A DNA stretch of 64,000 nt. It comes from Rutidosis leptorrhynchoides. Lineage: Eukaryota; Streptophyta; Magnoliopsida; Asterales; Asteraceae. The notes under the pieces are model-generated. The model was not told where the DNA came from. It saw nothing but the letters and a program-made list of their open reading frames with translations, and made no database searches. Location of the stretch: positions 104,039,501-104,103,500 of the forward strand of contig NC_092333.1 of assembly GCF_046630445.1 (NCBI RefSeq), given 5' to 3'. Shown here piece after piece: positions 48,237-59,600 of this stretch (position 1 is the first letter of the stretch; each line of letters opens with the position of its first letter). The position numbers were made by a program, and so were the translations under genes.

Positions 48237-48864
48237 TCTAAAAGGTAAAGGGAAAATGAATAGTACTATTCTTTTTTCAATTTCCACAAACTTAACCCCC
48301 TAATTTTCATTAACATACATATCGAACCCTCACTTTATAAGTATATTTTTTCCCAAATTTCACAAGTTTAACCCCTACCTTTTATTAAAATACAAATCGA
48401 ACCAAGCTTAACCCCCTAACTTTCATTAAAATACATATCGAACCCTCACTTTATAAGTATATTTTTTCCCAAATTTCACAAGCTTAACCCCCTACCTTTT
48501 ATTAAAATACAAATCGAACCCCCACTTTACTAATTTTTTTTTTTTACTAATATTCAATTTTCACAAACTTAACCCCCTAACTTTTATTAAAATACAAATC
48601 GAACCCCCACTTTATACGTAATTTTTTTTTCAAATTTCACAAGCTTAACCCACTAACTTTTATCAAAATACAAATCGTACCCCACTTTACTAACTTTTTT
48701 TTTTAAAATTAAACCCGAACGCTAAAAGAAACAACTTTCACAAAAGGAACAACCCTTCAATGTTATGTCGAAAAAAATTCTTTTTTACAAAATAGATCAA
48801 GACTTTTTTTTTAACTCGCATTCAAAACGGAGCTCCCGGCGCGAAGCGAGGGCTCCACAACTAG
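48237..48864 (+). mobile_element. Candidate short non-autonomous Helitron
   Basis: Begins TC after an A (48236) and ends CTAG before a T (48865), which fits Helitron insertion between A and T without TSD. Near the 5' end is the palindrome GAATAGTACTATTC (48258-48271). Near the 3' end a GC-rich hairpin (GGAG...CTCC, about 48830-48856) lies five bases before CTAG. The body is mostly a 75-bp minisatellite. No coding capacity. Confidence 0.55.
48280..48710. repeat. Minisatellite of about 75 bp, six copies
   Basis: Imperfect copies begin near 48285, 48361, 48403 (truncated), 48477, 48562 and 48637. Each contains the string CTTAACCCCCTA, a variant of ACAAATCGAACCCCCACTTTA, and a T-run. Confidence 0.8.
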
Positions 48865-48981
48865 TTTTATTCTAAATATCATACATGCTCAAAAACATAA
48901 AGTAGTTATGCCAAGATTGTCGTACACACATAATAATGTAATACATAAGTAATCATAAAAATAGTTTAGAGATACGAGGAG

Positions 48982-49850
48982 TTATGGTTGAGGTGGAGGA
49001 TAGGGTAAAGAATACGATACGCTGGTGCGGGGCTGTCTTGGGAGTCTAAGGGCTGATTGCCCCTCATCGGTTATATCCTCGTCTGTAGTGAATTGATGTG
49101 CGAATTTTGCCGTGTTCATCTCCGAGGATACTATGAACTGAATCTCATCTGATCGTGCGATCAGTCCCGTGAGCGATGAGGTGCTCGTGTGAATCATAGG
49201 CCCCGTACGCCAACCCATACCATCCTGCAGATCTCTACCCCAATGTGGGTTCATATCCATACCGTCTATACCCTGCGTGACTCCCTCAGTCGTATATCGG
49301 TTCGCAGCCTGATCCCAAACGGAAGCCTGAGCGTCGGTGGATGTATCTCTGTGAGTGCTTATGTGGGAGGTGTCAAACAGGTTTTTGACGAAACCTGCCG
49401 CCCCTGTAATCGATTCCCTAGTAGGAGATGGGATGACTGTATGCTGCGTGTAATGATGCCGAGGTGGAGGTGGGGGTCCTGTATACTGTTGGCCCGGGCC
49501 TGTACCTCTGGGGTCCCTGTGGGCACACATCACCGGATACTCATGAGGATACGGCGGGACATTAAGATGTCTACCTTCATGATGTGTGAAGTGATCCAAG
49601 TTCTGAAAGATAGTGTGCTGGCAAACCAACTCTCATGCCCAGGCAAGTCTCCCATGTGATAATGGTACGGCAGAAAGCGCGGCCTATCCCCTTCCCTTAC
49701 TGATGAGTGTCGGCGGGTGTCAGTGGGCCTTCCTGTGTGGTGGGATCATCTTCATCCCGTGGTTCCTGAGAACCTCGCCGTCTTCGACCATCTCTCGTTC
49801 TTGTATCTGGCCTAAACCCCCTAACTCTTACCCCTGGTACTGTCCGGTCC
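48982..49850 (-). pseudogene. C-terminal continuation of E1 ORF2, frameshifted
   Basis: Downstream of the ORF2 stop, an open frame without ATG (49850 to about 49705) gives Arg/Asp-rich sequence (RGFRPDTRTRDGRRRRGSQE). Another frame (49629-48982, start codon TTG) gives a Pro/His/Thr-rich, disordered tail (GPPPPPRHHYTQHTV and LPYPPPQP at the end). The second frame is in register with ORF2. Together they look like the low-complexity tail of the ORF2 protein after one or two indels, not a separate gene. Confidence 0.45.
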
Positions 49851-49884
49851 TTTGAGCCAGGTATCGTCAGATTAGCTGCAACTA

Positions 49885-50769
49885 TTAACTGTCACCCTCA
49901 ATACGGATATACTCCCAAGTGTGTAGTATCTTATACCCTATCTCTTCCGACTCGGCCTTTATCGTATACACAAATCTCTCAATACTCCCCAAAACACGCA
50001 TCCTGCGAAGGAGCTTGGTGACGACGGTCCCCAAAACTGGCACAACTGTTCTCGCGGCATTCTTTTCGTTGGTGAATGCCTGGGCGAGAAGGTGTACGAC
50101 TTGCATATTTTGGTTGTGGATCATGGCGTGCATCAGGCGCATATCATTAATGGTAATGGCACCACCATGTTGGCTTTTCGGGTGAAGGGTTTTGGTGATG
50201 AGGTAGTGAAGAATGCGGTGTACGGTATTAGTAAATTCCGAAGCCTTTTTACTCAACCTCCATGGTTCATTATCGGAGGTGTATTTGCAACAGAATGCTT
50301 GATGATCTATGTTGTTCAGGGTGGTGTACCATCGCTTGAATATAGAACGGTTAAGGTGCGACGTCTTGTACAGTTCTAGATGGTTTGCGAACTGCGCAAG
50401 GGTTAGGTGATACATCTGATTCTGATGGCGGAAATGGATGCACTCGTGATCATTGTAATCCTCTGAGTCAACATTCGACTCGAATCTCCAAGTTGCCATG
50501 AATTCTGCGTATGACTCTTCATACACCTTTTCATTAATCTCAAACAGCCTTTGCCAGGCACTGTTGGTTTTTGTGTGTGCTGTAAAATTCAAGATTCTTC
50601 TAAGCTCATTGGCCCGTCCACACTGTTCCATTATTGCCCAGTTGATATACTTGTTTGCCCCTTTTGGCCGATTAATCCAATTCCTCATAAATGGTTCATT
50701 TTCTATTGGATCATCTTGCCCGAGGAGGTAGTAGGGTAACTCATATTCCGCTGGTAAATAATTCGCCAT
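49885..50769 (-). CDS. E1 ORF2: ATHILA ORF-1-like protein
   Basis: 294 codons from ATG 50769 (an in-frame TTG two codons upstream is less likely as the start). The central part YAEFMATWRFESN, then IHFRHQNQMYHLTLAQFANHL, resembles the plant family known as ATHILA ORF-1, in which a 'FMATF..F' block is followed by 'I.FRL.G....L.EF...LGLY'. A later helical segment (VHRILHYLITKTL, INDMRLMHAMIHNQN) also fits that family. Its role is unknown; it is usually found in Athila-type elements beside or instead of an env-like ORF. The stop at 49884 may be a mutation, since more coding-like sequence follows. The resemblance is from memory of the family pattern. Confidence 0.6.
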   Translation of the reverse strand: MANYLPAEYELPYYLLGQDDPIENEPFMRNWINRPKGANKYINWAIMEQCGRANELRRILNFTAHTKTNSAWQRLFEINEKVYEESYAEFMATWRFESNVDSEDYNDHECIHFRHQNQMYHLTLAQFANHLELYKTSHLNRSIFKRWYTTLNNIDHQAFCCKYTSDNEPWRLSKKASEFTNTVHRILHYLITKTLHPKSQHGGAITINDMRLMHAMIHNQNMQVVHLLAQAFTNEKNAARTVVPVLGTVVTKLLRRMRVLGSIERFVYTIKAESEEIGYKILHTWEYIRIEGDS

Positions 50770-52094
50770 CTGCAAAGGTCAAGTGACGTAGGTTATGTTC
50801 CAAAATAATAAGACTTAAAATAACATTTAGAATTTAAAAATGCCTATATTTTTCGAAATTTTTTTCGAAATGAGGGCTTTAAAAATGGTATTTTCCAAAT
50901 TTATGTTATAGTCAATTATAGCCAAAATTACCGCAAACAATATCTAACCTCACTACAACTTATATTCAAGCAACATTTAAAGCGTACCCGTGATTGCAAT
51001 AAATAATGCTAAAAATAATAATTATAGCGAGTTAGTCGTAATAAGCAATTTTGATTAAAATATGATGATTTTTAAGCATACAGTGATTCTAATGATCATT
51101 TTTGATTACCTTAAATATTTTTAATCATCAAATTTTAGCTAAAACATTCGTAAGTCAAGGATTTAGACCGTTTTACCGAAAAATCAACATTTTGTCAAAA
51201 ACGTACAAAATAAGAAAAGTCAAAGACTAGGCTAAATTTTCACTAGCAAGTCAATGATATCTTCATTTGGGCTACTTTTAAGGCAATCCTAAGTTTTAAA
51301 AACGTTTTAACTATAGGAATAACCTTAATCCTAGTTAAGCGTAGTTTTATCAAAACATCAATTTTCAAGCAAACATGGCTAAATTGTTCCAAAATTAGGT
51401 TCTAAGCATCCTAAATGAATTATTAAGCCTAATTGAGCTAGCAAAACACTTAGTTTCCAAAAATTTTACCAATTCTTAGCCTAAAACCTCAACTAACGAA
51501 TCGAGAGCTAAAAACTATCCAAAATGCTTCAATCGAACCTAATAACTAACACACATCAATCACATTATCTAACTAAGCATAAAGGAATTCAAAATTGGGC
51601 ATAAAACACATTTTTTTCTCAAAAGTCAAAAATTTGACTCCGAGTAAAAACTCGAATTTTAACCATGAAAGAGTACCTTTTACGCAAATTGATGATGGAA
51701 ACACGTTTAGGAGGCACGTGAGAATAAGATTTGAGCTTTGAATTGTTTGATTTGGTCAAGATTTGAGGTTGTAGTGGTGGTGATGGGTGCGTCGGCCGTG
51801 ATTCACAGAAGGAGAAGAAGAAGAGAAAAAAAAGGGGGGAAGGAGAAAAGGAGAGGAGGAGAAGAAAAAAGGAGGAAAATTGGGTCCGTGTGGCTCGCGG
51901 GCTTATTTCCCCAGCCCGACTCGCGAAATTTTTATATTTTTAAAGTTTTAAAATTTTAACTATATTAATAAAAGGTAAATAAAAATTTGCTTCGGATCTT
52001 AATCCGGTTATTTTTATTAATTAAACTAAAATTTAAAAGATAAAGACAATAGGAGGAGTAAAATTAAAATATTTTATTTTATTAATAACTCAAA
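50770..52094. other. E1 non-coding spacer with an 80-nt purine tract
   Basis: No convincing ORF. At about 51808-51887 the plus strand is almost pure A/G; in E1's sense direction it is a polypyrimidine run. Beside it lies a GC-rich patch with CTCGCG motifs (51895-51930). In sense order: ORF1, AT-rich DNA, the GC-rich patch, the C/T tract, then about 1 kb to ORF2. This could be the 5' untranslated part or intron of ORF2. Confidence 0.45.
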
Positions 52095-53378
52095 TTACAC
52101 AGGTTCCACAACTAAGTTCCAGAAATGACGCGGAAAGAAAGATAAATTTAAAGCTTCTTTGACCATCCAGAGTAAATCAGCGGAGTGTACTGAAAATATT
52201 TCAAAATCACTTAGCATTTTACGCTCGCGCTTTTGTAAATCTCCGATATCGTCCATAAGTTTAACCAAAGCCCTTCTGACTTTTTTAACGTTTGAAATTC
52301 CATCCCTTGGTCCAGTATCTCGATAATTAAGTTCAAAAAGAAGTTTTGACACTGTGTCTTGAAATAACAGATCTTTCGCGCAGTCAGGATCACCGATAGT
52401 AATTTTAAAGTTTTTAGATATTTTCCGAATGATCTTTCTTTGCGGGGTTGTAAACGAAAATTTTGACATAGTGAGGATTTGTACGAGTTCAGAATATATT
52501 TCCTTTCTTTTTGCGAAGAAACTCTGATGTATTCTTTCCTCGGTGGAATCTGGAAAAACTTCAATTAATCTTTTGATAAGAAATGAGACTGGATCGAAGT
52601 AGAAGAAATCTCTATCTCCGTATTTTGAAATAGGGTTAGGTTTCTAGCTTTCAATCCAAAATTCTAATTCAGAAATCATTGCGGAGACATATCGGTTGAT
52701 ATGAATTTGAGAAAAATTCTTATCACTGAAGTGAGGGAGAAAACTGATGAATGACTCTAAATCGAATTTGAAATCAATTTCTGCGTCCCGATACTTGACG
52801 AAAATATCATCCCCACATTCTTTTAACAGTTTGTGAAGAGAACGAACTTGAGAACACAGCTCTTTTAACAGATTGATTTAAAATGTTGAGAAGAAGTCTG
52901 AGGAATAGAGGTGCCTAATGAATTCTCTATAGATGTCTAACCTTCTACTAGGATTTAACAGATTTTTAGTAAACGGAGGTTTTGTTTTATCAGTGTGTCG
53001 TTTCTCTTTGGGATTAAATTCAAGCAAGTCTGGGTAGTTGAAAATAGTTGGGTACTCTTCCCGTATTACATCTTCCATAATCAGGAGTTCGTTAAGACTG
53101 AGCCTCCCTTTTGGATCGTGAAGAGGGTTGAATCCTGGTTCATTTGAGGAAAACTTATCCAAAAGCAATAAAATCTCTAAGTCAGATGAAATTATCCGGC
53201 TCCTTGGACTACAAGGATCAAGAACTAATTCTTGATGAGATTCATCAGCGTTTAGAATTGTTATTGTTTTATAAAGAAAAACTTCTCCGATTTTTGAAGT
53301 TGTGGGAGAGCAACTGTCATTCGCACTTTCTTCGTAGTCGGTTAAGTTTGAACTGGAATCTACAGAAATTAATACCAT
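52095..53378 (-). pseudogene. E1 ORF1: orphan ORF in the gag position
   Basis: One reading frame of about 427 codons from ATG 53378 to the stop at 52095, interrupted by only two stops (TAA at 52878-52880 and a TAG near 52647). The N-terminal third is acidic and polar (VLISVDSSSNLTDYEE). The middle has DLEILLLLDKFSSNEPGF and LNELLIMEDVIREEYP. The C-terminal half is helical with Lys/Arg-rich stretches (RKIIRKISKNFKITIGDPD, RERKMLSDFEIF). No retroviral gag homology block, zinc knuckle or protease motif is visible. It sits where gag should be, directly after the primer site and leader. It may be a very divergent capsid or an acquired gene. I do not recognise the family. Confidence 0.55.
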
Positions 53379-53500
53379 AATTAATATTTTGTTTTTATAG
53401 TTTTGAAAAAGTTTTACTATAACGGCGACTTTAAATCATATACCGACAAACTCCATGTTTGTTAAGCGTGTGTGTTTCATATCAATCTATCTTTTAAACA

Positions 53501-53590
53501 AGTGGCCAGGCCGACAACGGAGAGGCATGATCCTTTTGGTTCCAATATAATTGGAGACTGTTCGAAAAATCCAACAACCAAGTCCATGTA
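53501..53590 (-). promoter_or_regulatory. Conserved leader block of E1 with hairpin
   Basis: Lies just downstream of the primer site. It aligns with the E2 leader at 10791-10875. It contains TCCAAT-TAT-ATTGGA (53541-53555, minus strand), a perfect 6-bp stem. It may be a packaging or dimerisation signal, which is an inference. Confidence 0.6.
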
Positions 53591-53671
53591 TAATTGTCTT
53601 TCTTAGACACCACTCAAGAATCATAGATATTTTGACAGAATCAACGGTTACCTTAACAGACAGAAAATAAG

Positions 53672-53689
53672 TCCTCGGCAGCGGCGCCA
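53672..53689 (-). promoter_or_regulatory. Primer-binding site of E1 (tRNA-Asp type)
   Basis: The minus strand reads TGGCGCCGCTGCCGAGGA, close to the site in E2 and of the kind used by Athila-lineage elements. Confidence 0.8.
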
Positions 53690-53707
53690 AAAACTTACTT
53701 CTTCTTA

Positions 53708-55418
53708 TGATATGGCCAAAACGGACGGTTTTATTTTTGCGGTGTCATTAGGTCGCAACACGTCAGCTCTGACTATCAAAAGAGAGTAATGGTTTTATTA
53801 TTTATATTTAGCTGGGTTTCCTAGCTATAACTCACCTACCCGTCTTCCTTTTAACGAGTAAGTGGTAAATAAAACTCAGGTTCGTATTTTTGTATGTTTG
53901 CTCAGTAATGTGGGATAGAAGTGCCTATATAGTTAACCCTAGCGACAAGCGCTGATAGATTAAGTTTAACTATGATTATATTAATATAACTATAAGGATA
54001 AAGATAGATAGGTATGAAGAATAGAATTCTGATGGGGAATTATCACAAGAGTGTAACTTCCTAGAATAAATACTAAACCTTAATCAATTGGGCTTAATCC
54101 TAACTGATTTGTCACTAAGAGTTTAGGCCTTGAAGATTCTGGCTAAGACGGATATCCCTACTCCTAACGTTAACCTAGAGGGTTTAAACGACCTTATGGA
54201 TAGAATCCTAAGTACATGAACAAAGTGGTATATCCCTAAAGGAAAGTCTCAGCTTTTCTTAATCCTAGTCGGTCTAACTAAAGTAATATTCCACCACTTA
54301 ATACTAAGCTATGTCATAACATTAACAGATGTGCAATCTTAGATATTCTAAGGTACTGCTAATTGGATTAGAAGTCTCTCCTTTGCGATCAATTATTCAA
54401 CCCCTGATCATCTTACAACATCTCAAGAACGTTGCTTCTGACGCGAATCATGCTTCTAAGCAGACTAGTGTTCACTGAACTCTATATTGTCTACTCTAAC
54501 CACAACCTAGATGGGCAGCTCTTCTTTGATGAATAAATGGTTATTCATACGTAGGTACTATATCACTATTTTGATGTTAAGCACACATAACTACTTACCC
54601 GTATTCTAAGGTTGATCAAGTCCTAATACTAGGTTATAGCCACGTGAATAAGCGGAAAGGGTGATCCATAAATTAAACTTCTAAACCGTCAAGGTTTCAG
54701 CATAACAATAGCATAAGTTTCAGATTAAGTATTCAACATATAATAAACAATTACAACGGATAAATAGGCATGCAAGATGAAAGCAACTTAAGATAACAAG
54801 ATGACTTTATTAAATTAAGGAAAGCGTTCACTGTTTACAGACGAGATCCGGACCATTACAAGGGCTGACATCCTCTAGACTGCTCCTATTACAATCTTCG
54901 GCGTTCGCCTCCGGGTACTTAATTTCCCGCTCGGAGGTGAGAAGGCCTTGAAAGCTCTAGTGAGAGAAAGTGTATTGTAGTGAGAGAGTGAAGAGAAGTG
55001 TATTGAAATTGGATGATAAAAAGCCTTTAAATAGGCTTGAATTTTCCCTGCAAACGGCTGGTAGGCCGTTTGGCAGGACGTTTGCAGGAGCCGTTTGACA
55101 GACCAACCCGTTTGTAGGGGCCGTTTGGCAGGCCATTTATGAGCCAGGCAGGCCGTTTGGCAGGCCGTTTGGCAGGCCGTTTGGCAGGCCTGGTTAGCTG
55201 ATTTTCCTGGATTGTAACTTGATTTCTTGTCTTTCACCGTTTTCGATCTAGAATCTTCGTTTTAGCTCCGTTTCTCTTGATTCTTTTTGCATCGTCTTCG
55301 TAATTACTTTACCTACAAATCTAAATGAAAAAGCGATTATTTTGCCGAAAAAGTTTTGAACTTTATGCTTCCGGAGCTCAATATCAGGGGTAAAAACATG
55401 GCTTTTTAACGGATATCA
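53708..55418 (-). repeat. 5' LTR of E1
   Basis: 1711 bp. It matches the left LTR along its length but has a different number and order of the 12-bp GGCAGGCCGTTT repeats (about 55050-55190). It is followed on the minus strand by an 18-nt spacer and the primer-binding site. Confidence 0.9.
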
Positions 55419-55423
55419 ATTAT

Positions 55424-55494
55424 ACTTTGTTATTCCTGTTCGAACCAGATAGGGTCCTCTTTAGGATGACACTAGGAAGTTGGTATCGAGATTA
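55424..55494 (+). other. Host sequence between E1 and the solo LTR, exon-like
   Basis: Joined across the solo LTR to 58755 onward, the plus strand has a splice-acceptor-like CTCTTTAG (about 55456-55463), then an open frame with TRKLVSRLEETIKATRHDL and a stop near 58797. It looks like a coiled-coil exon of an unidentified gene, disrupted by the LTR. Confidence 0.35.
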
Positions 55495-55499
55495 GAGGA

Positions 55500-58400
55500 T
55501 GTAGTGACCCGAACTTTTCCATGTTTATATATATAAATTGAGATTGATATTTACATGATTAAATGTTTCCAACATGTTAAGCAATCAAACTTGTTAAGAC
55601 TTGATTAATTGAAATATGTTTCATATAGACAATTGACCACCCAAGTTGACCGGCGATTCACGAACGTTAAAACTTGTAAAAACGACCTGACGATATATAT
55701 GGATATACATATGGTTAACATGAGATTATGATAAGTAAGTATCTCCATAAGTATATTAACAATGAGTTATATACATATAAACAAGACTACTAACTTAAGG
55801 ATTTCGAAACGAAACATATATGTAACGATTATCGTTGTAACGACATTTAAATGTATATATATCATATTAAGATATATTAATATATCATAATATCATGATA
55901 ATATAATAATTTAACATCTCATTAGATATAATAAACAATGGGTTAACAACATTAATTGAGATCGTTAACTTAAAGGTTTCAAAACAACACTTACATGTAA
56001 CGACTAACGATGACTTAACGACTCAGTTAAAATGTATATACATGTAGTGTTTTAATATGTATTTATACACTTTTGAAAGACTTCAATACACTTATCAAAA
56101 TACTTCTACTTAACAAAAATGCTTACAATTACATCCTCGTTCAGTTTCATCAACAATTCTACTCGTATGCACCCGTATTCGTACTCGTACAATACACAGC
56201 TTTTAGATGTATGTACTATTGGTATATACACTCCAATGATCAGCTCTTAGCAGCCCATGTCAGTCACCTAACACATGTGGGAACCATCATTTGACAACTA
56301 GCATGAAATATCTCATAAAATTACAAAAATATGAGTAATCATTCATGACTTATTTACATGAAAACAAAATAACATATCCTTTATATCTAATCCATACACC
56401 AACGACCAAAAACACCTACAAACACTTTCATTCTTCAATTTTCTTCATCTAATTGATCTCTCTCAAGTTCTATCTTCAAGTTCTAAGTGTTCTTCATAAA
56501 TTCCAAAAGTTCTAGTTTCATAAAATCAAGAATACTTTCAAGTTTGCTAGCTCACTTCCAATCTTGTAAGGTGATCATCCAACCTCAAGAAATCTTTGTT
56601 TCTTACAGTAGGTTATCATTCTAATACAAGGTAATAATCATATTCAAACTTTGGTTTAATTTCTATAACTATAACAATCTTATTTCAAGTGATGATCTTA
56701 CTTGAACTTGTTTTCGTGTTATGATTTTGCTTCAAGAACTTCGAGCCATCCAAGGATCCATTGAAGCTAGATCCATTTTTCTATTTTCCAGTAGGTTTAT
56801 TCAAGGAACTTAAGGTAGTAATGATGTTCATAACATCATTCGATTCATACATATAAAGCTATCTTATTCGAAGGTTTAAACTTGTAATCACTAGAACATA
56901 GTTTAGTTAATTCTAAACTTGTTCGCAAACAAAAGTTAATCCTTCTAACTTGACTTTTAAAATCAACTAAACACATGTTCTATATCTATATGATATGCTA
57001 ACTTAATGATTTAAAACCTGGAAACACGAAAAACACTGTAAAACCGGATTTACGCCGTCGTAGTAACACCGCGGGCTGTTTTGGGTTAGTTAATTAAAAA
57101 CTATGATAAACTTTGATTTAAAAGTTGTTATTCTGAGAAAATGATTTTTATTATGAACATGAAACTATATCCAAAAATTATGGTTAAACTCAAAGTGGAA
57201 GTATGTTTTTAAAATGGTCATCTAGACGTCGTTCTTTCGACTGAAATGACTACCTTTACAAAAACGACTTGTAACTTATTTTTCCGACTATAAACCTATA
57301 CTTTTCTGTTTAGATTCATAAAATAGAGTTCAATATGAAACCATAGCAATTTGATTCACTCAAAACGGATTTAAAATGAAGAAGTTATGGGTAAAACAAG
57401 ATTGGATAATTTTTCTCATTTTAGCTACGTGAAAATTGGTAACAAATCTATTCCAACCATAACTTAATCAACTTGTATTGTATATTATGTAATCTTGAGA
57501 TACCATAGACACGTATACAATGTTTCGACCTATCATGTCGACACATCTATATATATTTCGGAACAACCATAGACACTCTATATGTGAATGTTGGAGTTAG
57601 CTATACAGGGTTGAGGTTGATTCCAAAATATATATAGTTTGAGTTGTGATCAATACTGAGATACGTATACACTGGGTCGTGGATTGATTCAAGATAATAT
57701 TTATTGATTTATTTTTGCACATCTAGCTGTGGACAACTAGTTGTAGGTTACTAACGAGGACAGCTGACTTAATAAACTTAAAACATCAAAATATATTAAA
57801 AGTGTTGTAAATATATTTTGAACATACTTTGATATATATGTATATATTGTTATAGGTTCGTGAATCAACCAGTGGCCAAGTCTTACTTCCCGACGAAGTA
57901 AAAATCTGTGAAAGTGAGTTATAGTCCCACTTTTAAAATCTAATATTTTTGGGATGAGAATACATGCAGGTTTTATAAATGATTTACAAAATAGACACAA
58001 GTACGTGAAACTACATTATATGGTTAAATTATCGAAATCGAATATGCCCCTTTTTATTAAGTATGGTAATCTAAGAATTAGGGAACAGACACCCTAATTG
58101 ACGCGAATCCTAAAGATAGATCTATTGGGCTTAACAAACCCCATCCAAAGTACCGGATGCTTTAGTACTTCGAAATTTATATCATATCCGAAGGGTGTCC
58201 CGGAATGATGGGGATATTCTTATATATGCATCTTGTTAATGTCGGTTACCAGGTGTTCACCATATGAATGACTTTTATCTCTATGTATGGGATGTGTATT
58301 GAAATATGAAATCTTGTGGTCTATTATTATGATTTGATATATATAGGTTAAACCTATAACTCACCAACATTTTTGTTGACGTTTTAAGCATGTTTATTCT

Positions 58401-58749
58401 CAGGTGATTATTAAGAGCTTCCGCTGTCGCATACTTAAATAAGGACGAGATTTGGAGTCCATGTTTGTATGATATTGTGTAAAAACTGCATTTCAAGAAA
58501 CTTATTTTTTGTTGTAACATATTTGTATTGTAAACCATTATGTAATGGTCGTGTGTAAACAGGATATTTTAGATTATCATTATTTGATAATCTACGTAAA
58601 ATTTTTTAAACCTTTATTGATGAAATAAAGGTTATGGTTTGTTTTAAAATGAATGCAGTCTTTGAAAAACGTCTCATATAGAGGTCAAGACCTCGCAACG
58701 AAATCAATTAATATGGAACGTTTTTAATCAATAAGAACGGGACATTTCA
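55500..58749 (+). mobile_element. Solo LTR of the E4 family
   Basis: 3250 bp, TGTAGTGACCCG to ACATTTCA, TSD GAGGA at 55495-55499 and 58750-58754. It aligns along its length with the E4 LTRs and has no internal sequence. It is slightly shorter because of scattered deletions. Confidence 0.93.
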
Positions 58750-58754
58750 GAGGA

Positions 58755-59280
58755 AACCATCAAAGCCACGAGGCATGATCTTGTATGGATGCGATAATGC
58801 TTCCGCTTCATGGTTTTTTTTATATGTCATATTGTGTATGTTGTCATGTATGCCTACAATCGACTATATGCATATGGGTTAAGATTTCACCTTCTAAACT
58901 ATACTATTTTTTGGTATTGTTAAAACAAATCAGGTTTTTACTATAAGTACGTAGGTTGTAATTAGGTACATAATGTCCATAATAATAATTAAGGTTATCG
59001 AGTTTTATTCCTAAAGTGACTGTCCAATATGGTTTTTTGGTATTCTTAGTTTTATTAGTAGAGTGACTGTCCAATATGGTTTAGGAGTGCATTCAAAATG
59101 CACTATGGAAACTTTAAACCTGTTTGACATGTTGAAACATTTGAGCATGTTACATTCTAAACTATATGTTTAAGAAGGTACTAAATTTGTCTTGTGTGAC
59201 ATTACGTTTTAAGAAGTTTATTTATGTGCTTAATTGTTCAACATTTATTCAAATATAAGTGGTCCACTGCAATTTTATTG
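58755..59280. other. Host flank, no gene seen
   Basis: After the exon-like start, AT-rich DNA. GTGACTGTCCAATATGGTTT occurs twice (59019 and 59062). No ORF of note. Confidence 0.5.
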
Positions 59281-59600
59281 CAGGTAATGGAGAAGCTTTA
59301 TATTAAAATCAACGATAAAAAGTTGTACATGAATATGTGGAGTACACCTACTGCTTTAGTATGGATCGAAACTACCTGACAGGGTTGCCTCTTTGAGTCT
59401 TTTGTCACTGTTGTTTGATGTACCAAAAGATCGTTGCAAGTTTTAGGAAGTATCACAGGTGGTCTTTTTATATCATTTACGCTTACAATTATATGTATAT
59501 GTATTACAGTTATATGTATATAATAAGTGGTCTTTTTATATCATTTACAGTTACAACGAGGAAAATACACTCGCGCTTCGCTGCGGGGTGGCTTCGGTAG
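59281..59600. other. Possible exon remnant and degenerate Helitron-like end
   Basis: TTGCAG at about 59278-59283 is followed by an open run (MEKLYIKINDKKLYMNMW) that ends in a stop at about 59380. GTGGTCTTTTTATATCATTTAC is duplicated at 59459 and 59527. Near 59570-59585 the minus strand has a GC-rich hairpin (CACCCCGCAGCGAAGCG...) like a Helitron 3' end, but the expected CTAG reads CTCG. Confidence 0.3.

Larger units (their letters stand above)
3797..55418 (-). mobile_element. E1: outer non-autonomous Athila-like LTR retrotransposon
   Basis: LTRs at 3797-5521 and 53708-55418 both begin TGATAT and end ATATCA, and the whole is flanked by ATTAT at 3792-3796 and 55419-55423. A tRNA-Asp-type primer site lies inside the right LTR and a purine tract beside the left LTR, which sets the minus orientation. 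Without the nested E2 the element would be about 12 kb. I see no protease, reverse transcriptase, RNase H or integrase. Its own content is a broken orphan ORF, an ORF resembling the ATHILA ORF-1 family, and long non-coding stretches. A Helitron-like insert (48237-48864) and a large tandem duplication at the 3' LTR have also modified it. Confidence 0.9.

Noticed and set aside
48280..48710. A CRISPR-like array
   Set aside because: The repeats are contiguous AT-rich minisatellite units without unique spacers, in a eukaryotic genome.
59556..59590. A second Helitron 3' end on the minus strand
   Set aside because: A GC hairpin is present, but the terminal CTRR reads CTCG and no matching 5' end was found; kept only as a weak remark.
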